Notes under the pieces: generated by a model
Told to the model about the DNA's origin: nothing
Databases searched by the model: none
What the model saw: only the letters and a program-made list of their open reading frames with translations
Source of the DNA: JBLHKW01 sp047618565
GTDB lineage: Bacteria; Planctomycetota; UBA1135; GCA-002686595
Length of the DNA stretch: 17,106 nucleotides
Reading direction: 5' to 3'
Assembly: GCA_047618565.1 (NCBI GenBank)
Contig: JBLHKW010000119.1
Span: 1-17,106 of the forward strand
Program-made: the position numbers and the translations under genes
Shown here: positions 1 to 6,946 of the stretch, one piece after another
Layout: each line of letters starts with the position of its first letter
Numbering within the stretch: position 1 is the first letter of the stretch

Positions 1-1
1 G

Positions 2-1177
2 GCGAAGGCCGAGTATGAATTCACACGGCTCAAGGACGGCGATGCGCTCGAGTTTGGCGATGTGCGCTTCCGCGTACGGGAGACACCCGGCCACACACCC
101 GAGGGCATCTCGGTGGTCGTGTACGACCTGGCCAAGAACGATCGCGAACCGGAGGCCGTGTTCACTGGCGACACGCTCTTCGTTGGCGACGTCGGACGGC
201 CCGACCTGATGGCGTCGGTGGGAGTCAGCGCCGATGAGCTTGCGGGATGGCTGTACGACTCCCTGCACCATAAGCTGCTCGAACTGCCCGATGAAACGGT
301 CGTCTACCCGGCGCACGGAGCGGGATCGATGTGCGGCAAGAACCTCAGCAGCGAGACGTTCTCGACCATCGGCGAGCAGCGACGATTCAACTACGCGCTG
401 CAACCCATGACGCGAGACGAGTTCAAGGCCGTGGTGACGGCCGAGCAGCCCGAAGTTCCGGCCTACTTCGGCTATGACGCGAAACTGAACTCCATGGAGC
501 GCGCGACGCTGCAGGAGAACCTCAAGCGCGTGCTTCAGCCGCTCTCCATGGACAGGCTACTGGAGCTCCGTGCAGACGGTGTGCAGGTACTGGATGTCCG
601 TGATTCCGCTGACTTCGCAGGCTCTCACATGGCCGGTAGCATCAACATCGGACTGGGCGGCAAGTTTGCGACCTGGGCCGGCACGCTACTCGACCGGGAG
701 AAGAAGATCGTGCTCGTGGCCGAACCAGGGACGGAACAGGAAGCGGCCATGCGCCTCGGACGCATCGGGCTGGACGGACTGGTCGGCTACCTCGATGGCG
801 GCATGGGTGCCCTGGCGGACCATACGGGCCTCATCGCGACCACCGATCGAATCACCGCCCGGGCACTCGCGCGACAGCTGGACGGACCGCTGGCCGTGCC
901 CGTCGTTGATGTACGCACCGAGAACGAGTGGGAGGATGGCCATATCGAGGGCAGCCTCAATCTCCCCTTGCCGCACCTGGTGGAGCGCATCAGCGAGCTA
1001 CCTGGCAATGCGGGCTTCGCGCTCGTGTGCCGCAGCGGCTATCGCTCGTCGATTGCCGCGAGCCTGCTGCGCGAGAACGGGCTCGAAGAATTCCGTGACA
1101 CGGTCGGCGGCATGGACGCGTGGACGGCCAGCAGTCTTCCGACGACCCACCCCGAGACCCCTGCGTGTCAGGGCTGA
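2..1177 (+). CDS. MBL-fold persulfide dioxygenase with two rhodanese domains (5' partial)
   Basis: The reading frame is open from base 2, so the start lies upstream; 391 residues are visible. The N-terminal part is the second half of an ETHE1/BaeB-like metallo-beta-lactamase domain. It shows the TPGHTPEG histidine motif, the FTGDTLFVGDVGRPDL metal-ligand segment and the YPAHGAGSMCGKN segment. The usual HxHxDH motif must lie outside the window. Two rhodanese domains follow. The first (about 560-820) has VLVAEPG where the catalytic Cys loop should be, so it is probably inactive, which I recall as common in this fusion family. The second (about 855-1135) keeps a CRSGYRS active loop. Known role of the family: Fe(II)-dependent oxidation of glutathione or low-molecular-weight persulfide to sulfite in the cytoplasm, with rhodanese handling sulfane sulfur. 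The adjacent SQR gene 16 bp downstream supports this role. A plain MBL hydrolase is the less likely alternative. Confidence 0.9.
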   Translation, partial: AKAEYEFTRLKDGDALEFGDVRFRVRETPGHTPEGISVVVYDLAKNDREPEAVFTGDTLFVGDVGRPDLMASVGVSADELAGWLYDSLHHKLLELPDETVVYPAHGAGSMCGKNLSSETFSTIGEQRRFNYALQPMTRDEFKAVVTAEQPEVPAYFGYDAKLNSMERATLQENLKRVLQPLSMDRLLELRADGVQVLDVRDSADFAGSHMAGSINIGLGGKFATWAGTLLDREKKIVLVAEPGTEQEAAMRLGRIGLDGLVGYLDGGMGALADHTGLIATTDRITARALARQLDGPLAVPVVDVRTENEWEDGHIEGSLNLPLPHLVERISELPGNAGFALVCRSGYRSSIAASLLRENGLEEFRDTVGGMDAWTASSLPTTHPETPACQG

Positions 1178-1193
1178 AGCGAGTCCAGCTGCA

Positions 1194-2396
1194 ATGACCC
1201 AAGCCGTAGACAAGAAACACTTCCAGGTCCTGATCGTCGGGGGCGGTACAGCTGGCTTGACAGTCGCCGCGCGCCTGTGTCGCGCACCACAGGCGCCCGA
1301 GATCGGAATCATCGAACCGTCCGAAAAGCACTACTACCAACCGCTCTGGACTCTCGTCGGAGGCGGCGTGTGCAAGAAGGAGGTGACGCAGCGATCACAG
1401 CTCTCGGTCACGCCCAAAGGCGCGACGTGGGTACACGACGCGGTGGCCGAGTTCTTCCCTGAAGAGAATGCCGTCTCCACGGTGTCGGGGCAGCGCTTGA
1501 CCTACGACTACCTGGTCGTGGCCCCGGGCATCCAGCTCGACTGGGACAAGATCCCGGGCCTGAAGGAGAACATCGGTACGGGCGGCCTGTGCAGCAACTA
1601 CTCGTACGCGACGGTCGACTCCACCTGGGAAAACATCCGCAACTTCGAGGGCGGAACCGCGATCTTCACGCACCCCAACACGCCGATCAAGTGTGGCGGG
1701 GCACCCCAGAAGATCATGTATCTGGCGGCCGACTACTGGCGCAATAACCCGCCCAAGCGTGACTACGAGATCATCTTCTGTATCGCGACCCCCAAGATTT
1801 TCGCGGTCGAACGCTACGCAAATACGCTGCTCAAGGTAATCGAACGCTACGGCATCGAGGTGCGTTACCAGCACGATCTCACGGCCATTGACGCGAGCGC
1901 GCGCGATGCCACGATCAAGCGACTCGGCACCGAGGATGAGATCACGCTGCCCTACTCAATGATGCATGTGACGCCACCGATGAGTGCGCCGGACTTCATC
2001 AAGCGCAGCCCTCTGGCGAATGAGGGGGGGTGGGTTGCGGCTGACAAGGAGACGCTGCAACACCCGAAGTTCAGCAACGTCTTCGCCCTCGGCGATGCAT
2101 CCGCGTTACCGACGTCGAAGACCGGTGCCGCGATCCGGAAACAGGCTCCAACGGTCGCCGCCAACCTGCTCTCGGCGATGGACCAGCACCCGCTCAGCAG
2201 CCGATACGATGGCTACACGTCGTGCCCACTGGTCACAGGATACGGAAAGCTCGTGATGGCCGAATTCGACTACGACGGCAATCCGCAGGAGACGTTCCCC
2301 ATCGACCAGAGCAAGGAACGACGCAGCATGTACTTCGTCAAGAAGCACCTGCTTCCGAGGCTCTACTGGGACGGCATGCTCAAGGGTCGCGCCTAG
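1194..2396 (+). CDS. sqr: Sulfide:quinone oxidoreductase, type II (SQOR-like)
   Basis: A 400-residue flavoprotein that oxidises sulfide to a persulfide and passes electrons to the membrane quinone pool. The N-terminal Rossmann FAD motif VGGGTAG is at 15-21 and the second FAD motif ALGDAS at 298-303. Two cysteines sit in the contexts expected for the redox-active pair of human SQOR: C167 in TPIKCGGAPQKIMYL and C344 in YDGYTSCPLVTGY. The C-terminal segment ETFPIDQSKER and the LYWDGMLKG tail also follow the mitochondrial/type II enzymes closely. Length is close to the family's once the mitochondrial presequence is excluded. The ATG at 1194 is chosen because the FAD motif follows at once and the frame upstream overlaps the previous gene. 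No strong Shine-Dalgarno is visible. It is the core enzyme of the sulfide operon. A G7 run lies at 2024-2030 but the frame is intact. Confidence 0.95.
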   Translation: MTQAVDKKHFQVLIVGGGTAGLTVAARLCRAPQAPEIGIIEPSEKHYYQPLWTLVGGGVCKKEVTQRSQLSVTPKGATWVHDAVAEFFPEENAVSTVSGQRLTYDYLVVAPGIQLDWDKIPGLKENIGTGGLCSNYSYATVDSTWENIRNFEGGTAIFTHPNTPIKCGGAPQKIMYLAADYWRNNPPKRDYEIIFCIATPKIFAVERYANTLLKVIERYGIEVRYQHDLTAIDASARDATIKRLGTEDEITLPYSMMHVTPPMSAPDFIKRSPLANEGGWVAADKETLQHPKFSNVFALGDASALPTSKTGAAIRKQAPTVAANLLSAMDQHPLSSRYDGYTSCPLVTGYGKLVMAEFDYDGNPQETFPIDQSKERRSMYFVKKHLLPRLYWDGMLKGRA

Positions 2397-2464
2397 CAAG
2401 CACCGCACACTCTCGAGGCGCCCGGCGCCCGAACACAACTCACTTCACAAGACAGGCAGAGACC

Positions 2465-2839
2465 ATGAAGAAGAACCTTGGATCGATCGACCGCATGCTC
2501 CGAATCGTGATCGCCGGCGCCGTGGGCGTGCTCTATTACCAGGGCACGATCACGGGCACGCTGGCTCTCGCTGGCCTGGCAGGAGTTCTCGCGCTCACGA
2601 GCTTCGTCAGCTGGTGCCCCCTTTACCTGCCCCTACGATGGTCCACCCGCAAAGCTAGCAGCGCGTTGGAAAACTCCCTACTCGACTTCGCCCTCTCCGC
2701 CGCCGCTGCGTCGTGCTCGTCGAGCCGTGCTCAGCGGCCCTACAGGGCCGCCTCCGCCGTCTCGACTTCGCACTCCTTGCTGCGACGAAGATGGCTTCGT
2801 CTCGCTACGGGACTTTTTCAACGCGCTGCTAGGGGCTGA
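2465..2839 (+). CDS. DUF2892 inner-membrane protein, C-terminally extended by an inserted element
   Basis: The first about 63 residues are a complete DUF2892 (YgaP C-terminal-like) protein. It has the N-terminal MKKNLGSIDRMLRI motif, two membrane helices (about 12-27 and 31-50) and the typical end SWCPLYLPLRWSTRK. The reading frame then enters a 178-bp inverted-repeat element (2655-2832). This adds 58 codons of Ser/Ala/Arg-rich sequence before the frame rejoins the original end (ARG, stop TGA 2837-2839). Removing one CTAG-bounded copy (174 bp) restores a protein of about 66 residues, the normal family size. The role of DUF2892 is unsettled; it is often found with rhodaneses and SQR. The start follows a weak purine-rich stretch (GGCAGAG, 2455-2461). 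The stop overlaps the next start codon as TGATG, suggesting coupled translation. The domain call is secure; whether the tail is tolerated is unknown. Confidence 0.8.
   Translation: MKKNLGSIDRMLRIVIAGAVGVLYYQGTITGTLALAGLAGVLALTSFVSWCPLYLPLRWSTRKASSALENSLLDFALSAAAASCSSSRAQRPYRAASAVSTSHSLLRRRWLRLATGLFQRAARG
2655..2832. mobile_element. 178-bp MITE-like inverted-repeat element with CTAG ends
   Basis: Terminal inverted repeats of 24 nt at 2655-2678 and 2809-2832 match at 22 positions. They begin CTAGCAGCGCGTTG and end CAACGCGCTGCTAG. CTAG at both ends is either a 4-bp target duplication or the tips of the repeats; it is self-complementary, so sequence alone cannot tell. The interior holds a perfect hairpin (CGGCCCT/AGGGCCG, 2735-2750), a second hairpin (GACGAAG/CTTCGTC, about 2784-2801) and a direct repeat CTCGACTTCG at 2681 and 2761. 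No transposase is encoded, so it would be mobilised in trans. A YTAR-type 4-bp target is known for the IS5 group, but I cannot assign a family from the ends alone. Confidence 0.8.
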
Positions 2840-3393
2840 TGAAGGCGCCCACATTGAACGGACTGGTCGAAGCCTGGCAGCTGGATTCGGGAGATCCCGA
2901 TGATTGGCTGCTGATCGACGTGCGGACACCCAGGGAGTTCCAGGATGCCCACATCGACGGATCCCTGAACGCCCCCCTGGGTGCACTTGCACAGGGCGCA
3001 GCGACGATCCGATCGCGTGCGATGGGCAAGTACGTGGTACTGATCTGCAGAACAGGACAGCGAGCGGAGAAGGCGCGCAAGCTGCTGCGGTCCGAGAGGA
3101 TCAACGCCTTGCACGTTCTCAACGGCGGCATCGTCGGCTGGGATCAGGCTGGCCTCCCCCTGGAGAGAGGTGAGTCGGGGATGTCACTCGAGCGACAGGT
3201 TCGCATCGCTGCGGGCGCGCTTGTCGTGATCGGCGTCGCGCTCGGCTTCATGCTGGACCGTGGATTTTTCGGTCTCTCCGGAATCGTCGGGGCTGGCCTC
3301 GTCATCGCCGGAATGACCGACACCTGCGCCATGGGCATGTTCCTGGCCAAGATGCCGTGGAACAACAACGCCGCCGCCTGCCGAAAGGAATAA
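2839..3393 (+). CDS. Rhodanese domain fused to DUF2892 membrane domain (YgaP-like)
   Basis: A 184-residue protein with the two-domain layout of E. coli YgaP. A cytoplasmic rhodanese domain (about 5-112) has DVRTPREF, the substrate loop CRTGQRA with catalytic Cys70, and NGGIVGW near its end. A DUF2892 domain follows (about 118-175) with two membrane helices. Rhodaneses move sulfane sulfur from persulfide or thiosulfate to an acceptor such as sulfite, thiol or cyanide; the membrane anchor would hold this near SQR. Its ATG overlaps the preceding TGA (TGATG). An AGGGG stretch at 2831-2835, just past the inserted element's boundary, could serve as a close-spaced ribosome site. Two DUF2892 units therefore occur in consecutive genes, one free and one fused. 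Confidence 0.9.
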   Translation: MKAPTLNGLVEAWQLDSGDPDDWLLIDVRTPREFQDAHIDGSLNAPLGALAQGAATIRSRAMGKYVVLICRTGQRAEKARKLLRSERINALHVLNGGIVGWDQAGLPLERGESGMSLERQVRIAAGALVVIGVALGFMLDRGFFGLSGIVGAGLVIAGMTDTCAMGMFLAKMPWNNNAAACRKE

Positions 3394-3397
3394 CGAC

Positions 3398-4177
3398 ATG
3401 CTCTGGGCCCTGGCGGGCGCCCTGGTGGTCGGCCTTAGCCTCGGGCTAATGGGCTCCGGGGGCTCGATTCTCACCGTCCCCGTCCTGACCTACCTCGTGG
3501 GCCAGGACGAGAAGATCGCCATCGCCGGTTCACTTGGAATCGTGGGTGCCATTAGCCTCGTCGCCGGGGTGCCGTACGCGCGCAACCGTCTCGTCGACTA
3601 CCGCAGCGTCCTGTTCTTCGGCGTGCCCGGCATGGTCGGTGCGTACCTTGGAGCCTCACTGTCACAGTTCGTGTCGGGCACGACCCAGCTGGCCGTATTC
3701 GCAGCGTTGATGCTCGTTGCGGGTGTGCTCATGCTGAAGCCCTTGCGGGACCAGGAAAAGGACGGCCACGCTCCCCGGAGTGCCTACAAGGTCATCATCG
3801 AGGGGCTGCTGGTAGGCATCGTCACGGGCTTCGTCGGTGTCGGCGGCGGCTTCCTGATCGTCCCCGCGCTCGTCCTGCTCGGCGGGCTTCCGATGCACCG
3901 CGCTATCGGCACAAGCCTGTTCATCATCGCCCTCAAGTCCTTCACGGGCTTCTACAAGTACCTGGAAATCCTGGGCGGACTCGAGCTCGAGCTGGACTGG
4001 AACGTTCTCACCACGTTCGCCCTGATCGGCATTCTGGGCAGCTTCGTTGGCAAGGCCGTCAGCACGAAATTGCCCCAGGACGTCCTCAAGAGGTCCTTCG
4101 CTGTGTTCCTCTTCATCGTCGGAACGTTCATCGTGCTCCAGAGCTGGCAAGGGCTGATGGCCCCAACAGCCTCCTAG
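3398..4177 (+). CDS. TauE/SafE-family sulfite exporter
   Basis: A 259-residue polytopic membrane protein. It carries the internally duplicated signature of the family: GLMGSGGSILTVP at about 16-28 and GFVGVGGGFLIVP at about 144-156, each at the start of a hydrophobic half with about four helices. Family members export sulfite, sulfoacetate or related organosulfur anions across the inner membrane. Placement after SQR, persulfide dioxygenase and rhodanese makes sulfite or a sulfite product the likely substrate (inference). The ATG lies 4 bp after the previous stop and is preceded by AAAGGAA at good spacing. The TAG stop is part of the CTAG that bounds the second inverted-repeat element. Confidence 0.92.
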   Translation: MLWALAGALVVGLSLGLMGSGGSILTVPVLTYLVGQDEKIAIAGSLGIVGAISLVAGVPYARNRLVDYRSVLFFGVPGMVGAYLGASLSQFVSGTTQLAVFAALMLVAGVLMLKPLRDQEKDGHAPRSAYKVIIEGLLVGIVTGFVGVGGGFLIVPALVLLGGLPMHRAIGTSLFIIALKSFTGFYKYLEILGGLELELDWNVLTTFALIGILGSFVGKAVSTKLPQDVLKRSFAVFLFIVGTFIVLQSWQGLMAPTAS

Positions 4178-4456
4178 CCCGGATAATTCATGAAGCGCGA
4201 GCCAAAACGCGTCGATTCGGCTTCTGGTGGTGCTTCTCGCGCGTTGGCCCCACGGGGCCGCGTTCGGGAATTGCGGAGGGCGCAGCCCGAGGCAAACCCG
4301 TACGGACGATCCTGCGGATCGTCCGATAGCGGAGAGGCGACCCTTACGGGTCGTCGAGGATGCCAACGCGCGAGAAGTGCCGCCAGAAGCCGAATCGACG
4401 GCGAAGCCGGCCGGTCGTCGCGTTTGGGCCGCGTCTTCATGAATTATTCGGGCTAG
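4174..4456. mobile_element. 283-bp foldback MITE-like element with CTAG ends
   Basis: A long imperfect inverted repeat spans the gap between two convergent genes. The outer arms read CTAGCCCGGATAATTCATGA at the left and its complement, with one mismatch, at the right (TCATGAATTATTCGGGCTAG). Further in, a 39-nt segment starting CGTCGATTCGGCTTCTGG (about 4209-4247) recurs inverted near 4362-4400 with 36 of 39 positions matching. The right arm has about 18 extra bases. The centre contains a perfect 10-bp stem CGGACGATCC/GGATCGTCCG (4303-4325) and hairpins GGCCCC-AC-GGGGCC (4246-4259) and GACCC-TTAC-GGGTC. It encodes no transposase. It supplies, or duplicates, the TAG stop of the exporter gene and may act as a bidirectional terminator. 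Confidence 0.82.
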
Positions 4457-4464
4457 CAAGGCCC

Positions 4465-5997
4465 CTACTGGTACGCGGCCGGGAAGAGTCCCCGCCTGCG
4501 ACCGATGACGGCCGTGCGGTCCACGTCGAGGTCGGTGTACGCCGTCCGCGCGCCGTCGGGCCAGGTCACCGAGATGCGCTGGATCGTTGTGGCCTCGCCA
4601 AGGCCGAAGTGCAGCATGAAAGGCAACGACGACTTGTAGCCCACGCCTGCCAGCACTTGCTGACTGTATTCACCTTCGGAGGTGGTGACCACAACCCGCG
4701 CCCCGACCGCGTTCCTGTTACGCCCCGGCTGGCGCAGGAGCACCTTGACCCAGGTATTCGGTCTGCTGTTCTGGTTGACGAACACCCGGATCTGGTCCAG
4801 CGCGGCCGAATGGACGATGTCCAGATCACCGTCGTCGTCGATGTCTCCCATCGCAACGCAATAGGACAGGTTCGTATCGCCAAGGCCCACGAATACGGCC
4901 TGGTCGCTGCAAGGCCAGCCGTTCGCGGAACTGTAGAGCCGGTCCACGTCGCCGAAGTTGCAGACGTAGAGATCCAGTGTCGCGTCGTTATCGAAATCGA
5001 AGAAGACGGTCCCCCAACCAGTGGAGTCCGAGGTGACCCTGGCCTGGAACGCCGACTCCCGAAACGTCGTTCCGTCGACATTGAGGAACAGCGGGTTGGC
5101 GCCGATGTTGGAGCAGTACAGGTCCGGGTAGCCGTTCTGGTCGAAATCTCCTACGGCGACGCCCATCGAATCCGCATAGGCGTGGGTGTCCGACTCTTCC
5201 GTTGCATCGATGAAGGTGCCGCCGACGTTCTCCCACAGATAGTTGTGACGAATGGTGCCCTCCTCGCCCTTGTCGTTCGAGATATAGAGGTCTGGGTCGC
5301 CATCGAGATCGTAGTCGAACCAGATTGCCTGCCAGGCCTGGAGGTCTCTGTTCTCGATCCCGACATTGCCCATGATCTCGAACGTTCCGTCGCCGCGGTT
5401 GCGGTAGAGCTTGTCGGCCGACGGACTGCTGAGCTTCGAGTTGTTGGCCAGGTACAGGTCGAGGTACCCGTCGCCGTCGTAGTCGGCCCATGCACAGCCT
5501 GCGCCGAAGCCGAAATCGGCGACGCCGGCCTGCAAGCTGACGTCGATGAACTCGAAGTCGCCCACGTTGCGCACCAGCCGGTTGGGAGTGTTGGCGTTCG
5601 AGAAATACAGGTCGACCAGGCCATCGCCGTCGTAGTCGGCGGCAGCGACACCCGAGGCCGAATTGTACGGGATCGGCTCCAGCCCACTGGTCGTCGTGCG
5701 ATCGATGAAGATGCCCGTTCCGTCGTTCTCGTAAACGCCGACAACACCGTCGGCGCGACCTGTCACGACCAGGTCCAGGTCCAGGTCACGGTCGAGATCA
5801 CAAAGAGCCATGCCCTGACCCGACGTTCCGCTGGCGATGATGGAATAGTCCACGCCACGCACAACAGCCTCTTCGGTGAACGGGTCCTGCATCGCCATGG
5901 CGAGCATCGGAACGCAGATGAGCCCACGCATCTGGTCCATGACCGTGGCAGGCTGGGCGGCGGGTCGAGTCGGCACGGTGGCCAGCGTGGATATCAT
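4465..5997 (-). CDS. Secreted FG-GAP/VCBS repeat protein with ASPIC/UnbV C-terminus (CRTAC1-like)
   Basis: 510 residues. After a hydrophobic N-terminal segment (about 24-36, probable export signal) come repeated FG-GAP/VCBS blades. They carry acidic calcium-binding loops such as DYDGDGLVDLY at 121-131, DYDGDGYLDLY at 172-182, DYDLDGDPDLY, DFDQNGYPDLY, DFDNDATLDLY and DIDDDGDLDIV. The C-terminus (about 429-495) is an ASPIC/UnbV domain, with GARVVV, GVGYKSS, HFGLGE and ISVTWPDG. The fold is an integrin-alpha-like propeller used for adhesion or extracellular binding; the ligand is unknown. The 5997 ATG is preferred because GGAGGAGG stands 3 nt upstream, one of the best ribosome sites in the window. 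An internal Met20 would give a neater signal peptide but has no such site. It is convergent with the exporter gene and divergent from the lipoprotein gene at 6129. Confidence 0.9.
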   Translation of the reverse strand: MISTLATVPTRPAAQPATVMDQMRGLICVPMLAMAMQDPFTEEAVVRGVDYSIIASGTSGQGMALCDLDRDLDLDLVVTGRADGVVGVYENDGTGIFIDRTTTSGLEPIPYNSASGVAAADYDGDGLVDLYFSNANTPNRLVRNVGDFEFIDVSLQAGVADFGFGAGCAWADYDGDGYLDLYLANNSKLSSPSADKLYRNRGDGTFEIMGNVGIENRDLQAWQAIWFDYDLDGDPDLYISNDKGEEGTIRHNYLWENVGGTFIDATEESDTHAYADSMGVAVGDFDQNGYPDLYCSNIGANPLFLNVDGTTFRESAFQARVTSDSTGWGTVFFDFDNDATLDLYVCNFGDVDRLYSSANGWPCSDQAVFVGLGDTNLSYCVAMGDIDDDGDLDIVHSAALDQIRVFVNQNSRPNTWVKVLLRQPGRNRNAVGARVVVTTSEGEYSQQVLAGVGYKSSLPFMLHFGLGEATTIQRISVTWPDGARTAYTDLDVDRTAVIGRRRGLFPAAYQ

Positions 5998-6000
5998 CGT

Positions 6001-6008
6001 CCTCCTCC
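6001..6008 (-). promoter_or_regulatory. Strong Shine-Dalgarno GGAGGAGG deciding the start at 5997
   Basis: On the - strand GGAGGAGG is followed by ACG and the ATG at 5997. It decides between this start and Met20, and shows that this organism does use Shine-Dalgarno initiation at some genes. Confidence 0.7.
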
Positions 6009-6115
6009 GGACAAGGAATCGTGTCGAGCGGACCCCATCGTAGCGGCGGCAGAGGCGAGCTGTTGCTAAATCTCGCCAGCCGGAACGCGTGGCGCCGCTG
6101 ACCGCCCTGGATGGG

Positions 6116-6121
6116 TATAGT
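6116..6121 (+). promoter_or_regulatory. -10-like box TATAGT immediately upstream of a start codon
   Basis: TATAGT ends 7 nt before the ATG at 6129, with no purine-rich ribosome site between. A transcript initiating the usual 6-8 nt after the box would start at or beside the ATG, giving a leaderless mRNA. No convincing -35 element is visible. Confidence 0.45.
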
Positions 6122-6128
6122 CCACCCC

Positions 6129-6929
6129 ATGCTCAAGGGTTCCCCCGCAGTCATGGTCCTCCCCTTCCTTGCCGCATGTGTCATCGACGACGGCGCCCAG
6201 CCGCGCGTCGACATTGACATCCAGGCGGCGAGCGCCGAGGTACACCGCGGCATGGTGCAGACCGAGAACGGCGTGCTCGCCCCGGCGACAATCCTCAGTC
6301 TTCCGGCAAAGGAAGAGGGCACGTTGGTCATCATGACGCAGGGCAGCCTCGAGCTCTCCGATGACACGGGCGACGCCTGGCGGCCGGACGGCCATTCGGG
6401 CCGCCTCGCACGCTTCGACTGGAGCGTGCTCTACGAGCAACGGCTCGAGGACGTGCTGCTAACGTTCGGACTCGTCAGCTACAACCTGCCCAACGGCCTC
6501 GAGTTCCCGTTCGGCGAACGGGGCTCGACGACAGAGCTGCTCTTCGAGGCTGGAGTCGACGTCTGGGGAGTGCAACCCGCCGTGCGTTTCAACTACGACG
6601 TCGATGAGGTCGAGGGGCTCTACCTGCAACTCGCCGTGGCCAAGGGCGTGCAACTCGCACAGGACTGGCACCTGGCCCTCGACCTGGGCCTGGGCTGGAT
6701 GGACCAGGAGCAGGCGTGGTGGAACTACGCGCAAATGCCCGACGCGAGTGGGCTGGCAGACCTGCGGGCTACGGCCGAGCTGTCCTACACCGTCGACCAA
6801 CACACCTCGGCCGGGCTCGAGTTAGGCTTGTCGGAAGTAATCGACAGCGACTTCAGAGACTGGTTCGATCTGCTCGGCGTGGACCCGTCCCAGGTCTGGG
6901 TTGGGCTCGGCGTGCACTGGTCGTACTGA
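6129..6929 (+). CDS. Putative lipoprotein, beta-rich, unknown function
   Basis: 266 residues; I do not recognise the family. The N-terminus MLKGSPAVMVLPFLAAC is a short lipoprotein signal with an LAAC lipobox (Cys17). The rest is rich in alternating hydrophobic/aromatic strands (for example LLTFGLVSYNLP, GVQPAVRFNYDV, LYLQLAVAKGV, WHLALDLGLGW, TSAGLELGLSEV). It ends in VWVGLGVHWSY with a terminal aromatic, as in outer-membrane beta-barrel proteins. A porin-like or barrel-type envelope protein is therefore plausible, although a lipobox and a barrel together are unusual; the Cys may simply belong to a signal-peptidase I site. An in-frame ATG at 6111 would place TATAGT inside the gene, so 6129 is preferred. 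It is divergent from the FG-GAP gene and convergent with the kinase gene 17 bp away. Confidence 0.75.
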   Translation: MLKGSPAVMVLPFLAACVIDDGAQPRVDIDIQAASAEVHRGMVQTENGVLAPATILSLPAKEEGTLVIMTQGSLELSDDTGDAWRPDGHSGRLARFDWSVLYEQRLEDVLLTFGLVSYNLPNGLEFPFGERGSTTELLFEAGVDVWGVQPAVRFNYDVDEVEGLYLQLAVAKGVQLAQDWHLALDLGLGWMDQEQAWWNYAQMPDASGLADLRATAELSYTVDQHTSAGLELGLSEVIDSDFRDWFDLLGVDPSQVWVGLGVHWSY

Positions 6930-6931
6930 GT

Positions 6932-6944
6932 CCGGCGCGGCCGG
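6932..6944. terminator. Possible small hairpin between convergent stops
   Basis: CCGGC-GCG-GCCGG lies exactly between the stop at 6927-6929 and the kinase stop at 6947-6949. The stem is short and there is no T-run, so termination is a guess from position. Confidence 0.25.
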
Positions 6945-6946
6945 GC

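Noticed and set aside
570..1193. 200-residue N-terminal extension of the SQR frame
   Set aside because: It overlaps the rhodanese domains of the upstream gene in another frame and is Arg/Ser/Trp-rich; the FAD motif begins just after the ATG at 1194.
2655..2832. The element as a riboswitch or small RNA gene
   Set aside because: Near-perfect terminal inverted repeats with CTAG ends and frame restoration on removal fit a transposable element better.
4190..4440. 88-residue open frames on both strands (4190-4456 + and 4174-4440 -)
   Set aside because: They arise from the two arms of the inverted-repeat element, which is why their N-termini look alike (MKREPKR / MKTRPKR); no sign of coding selection.
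4360..6069. 569-residue open frame on the + strand opposite the FG-GAP gene
   Set aside because: Val/Arg-rich composition with no domain; the opposite strand carries unmistakable calcium-loop repeats and a strong ribosome site. High GC keeps antisense frames open.
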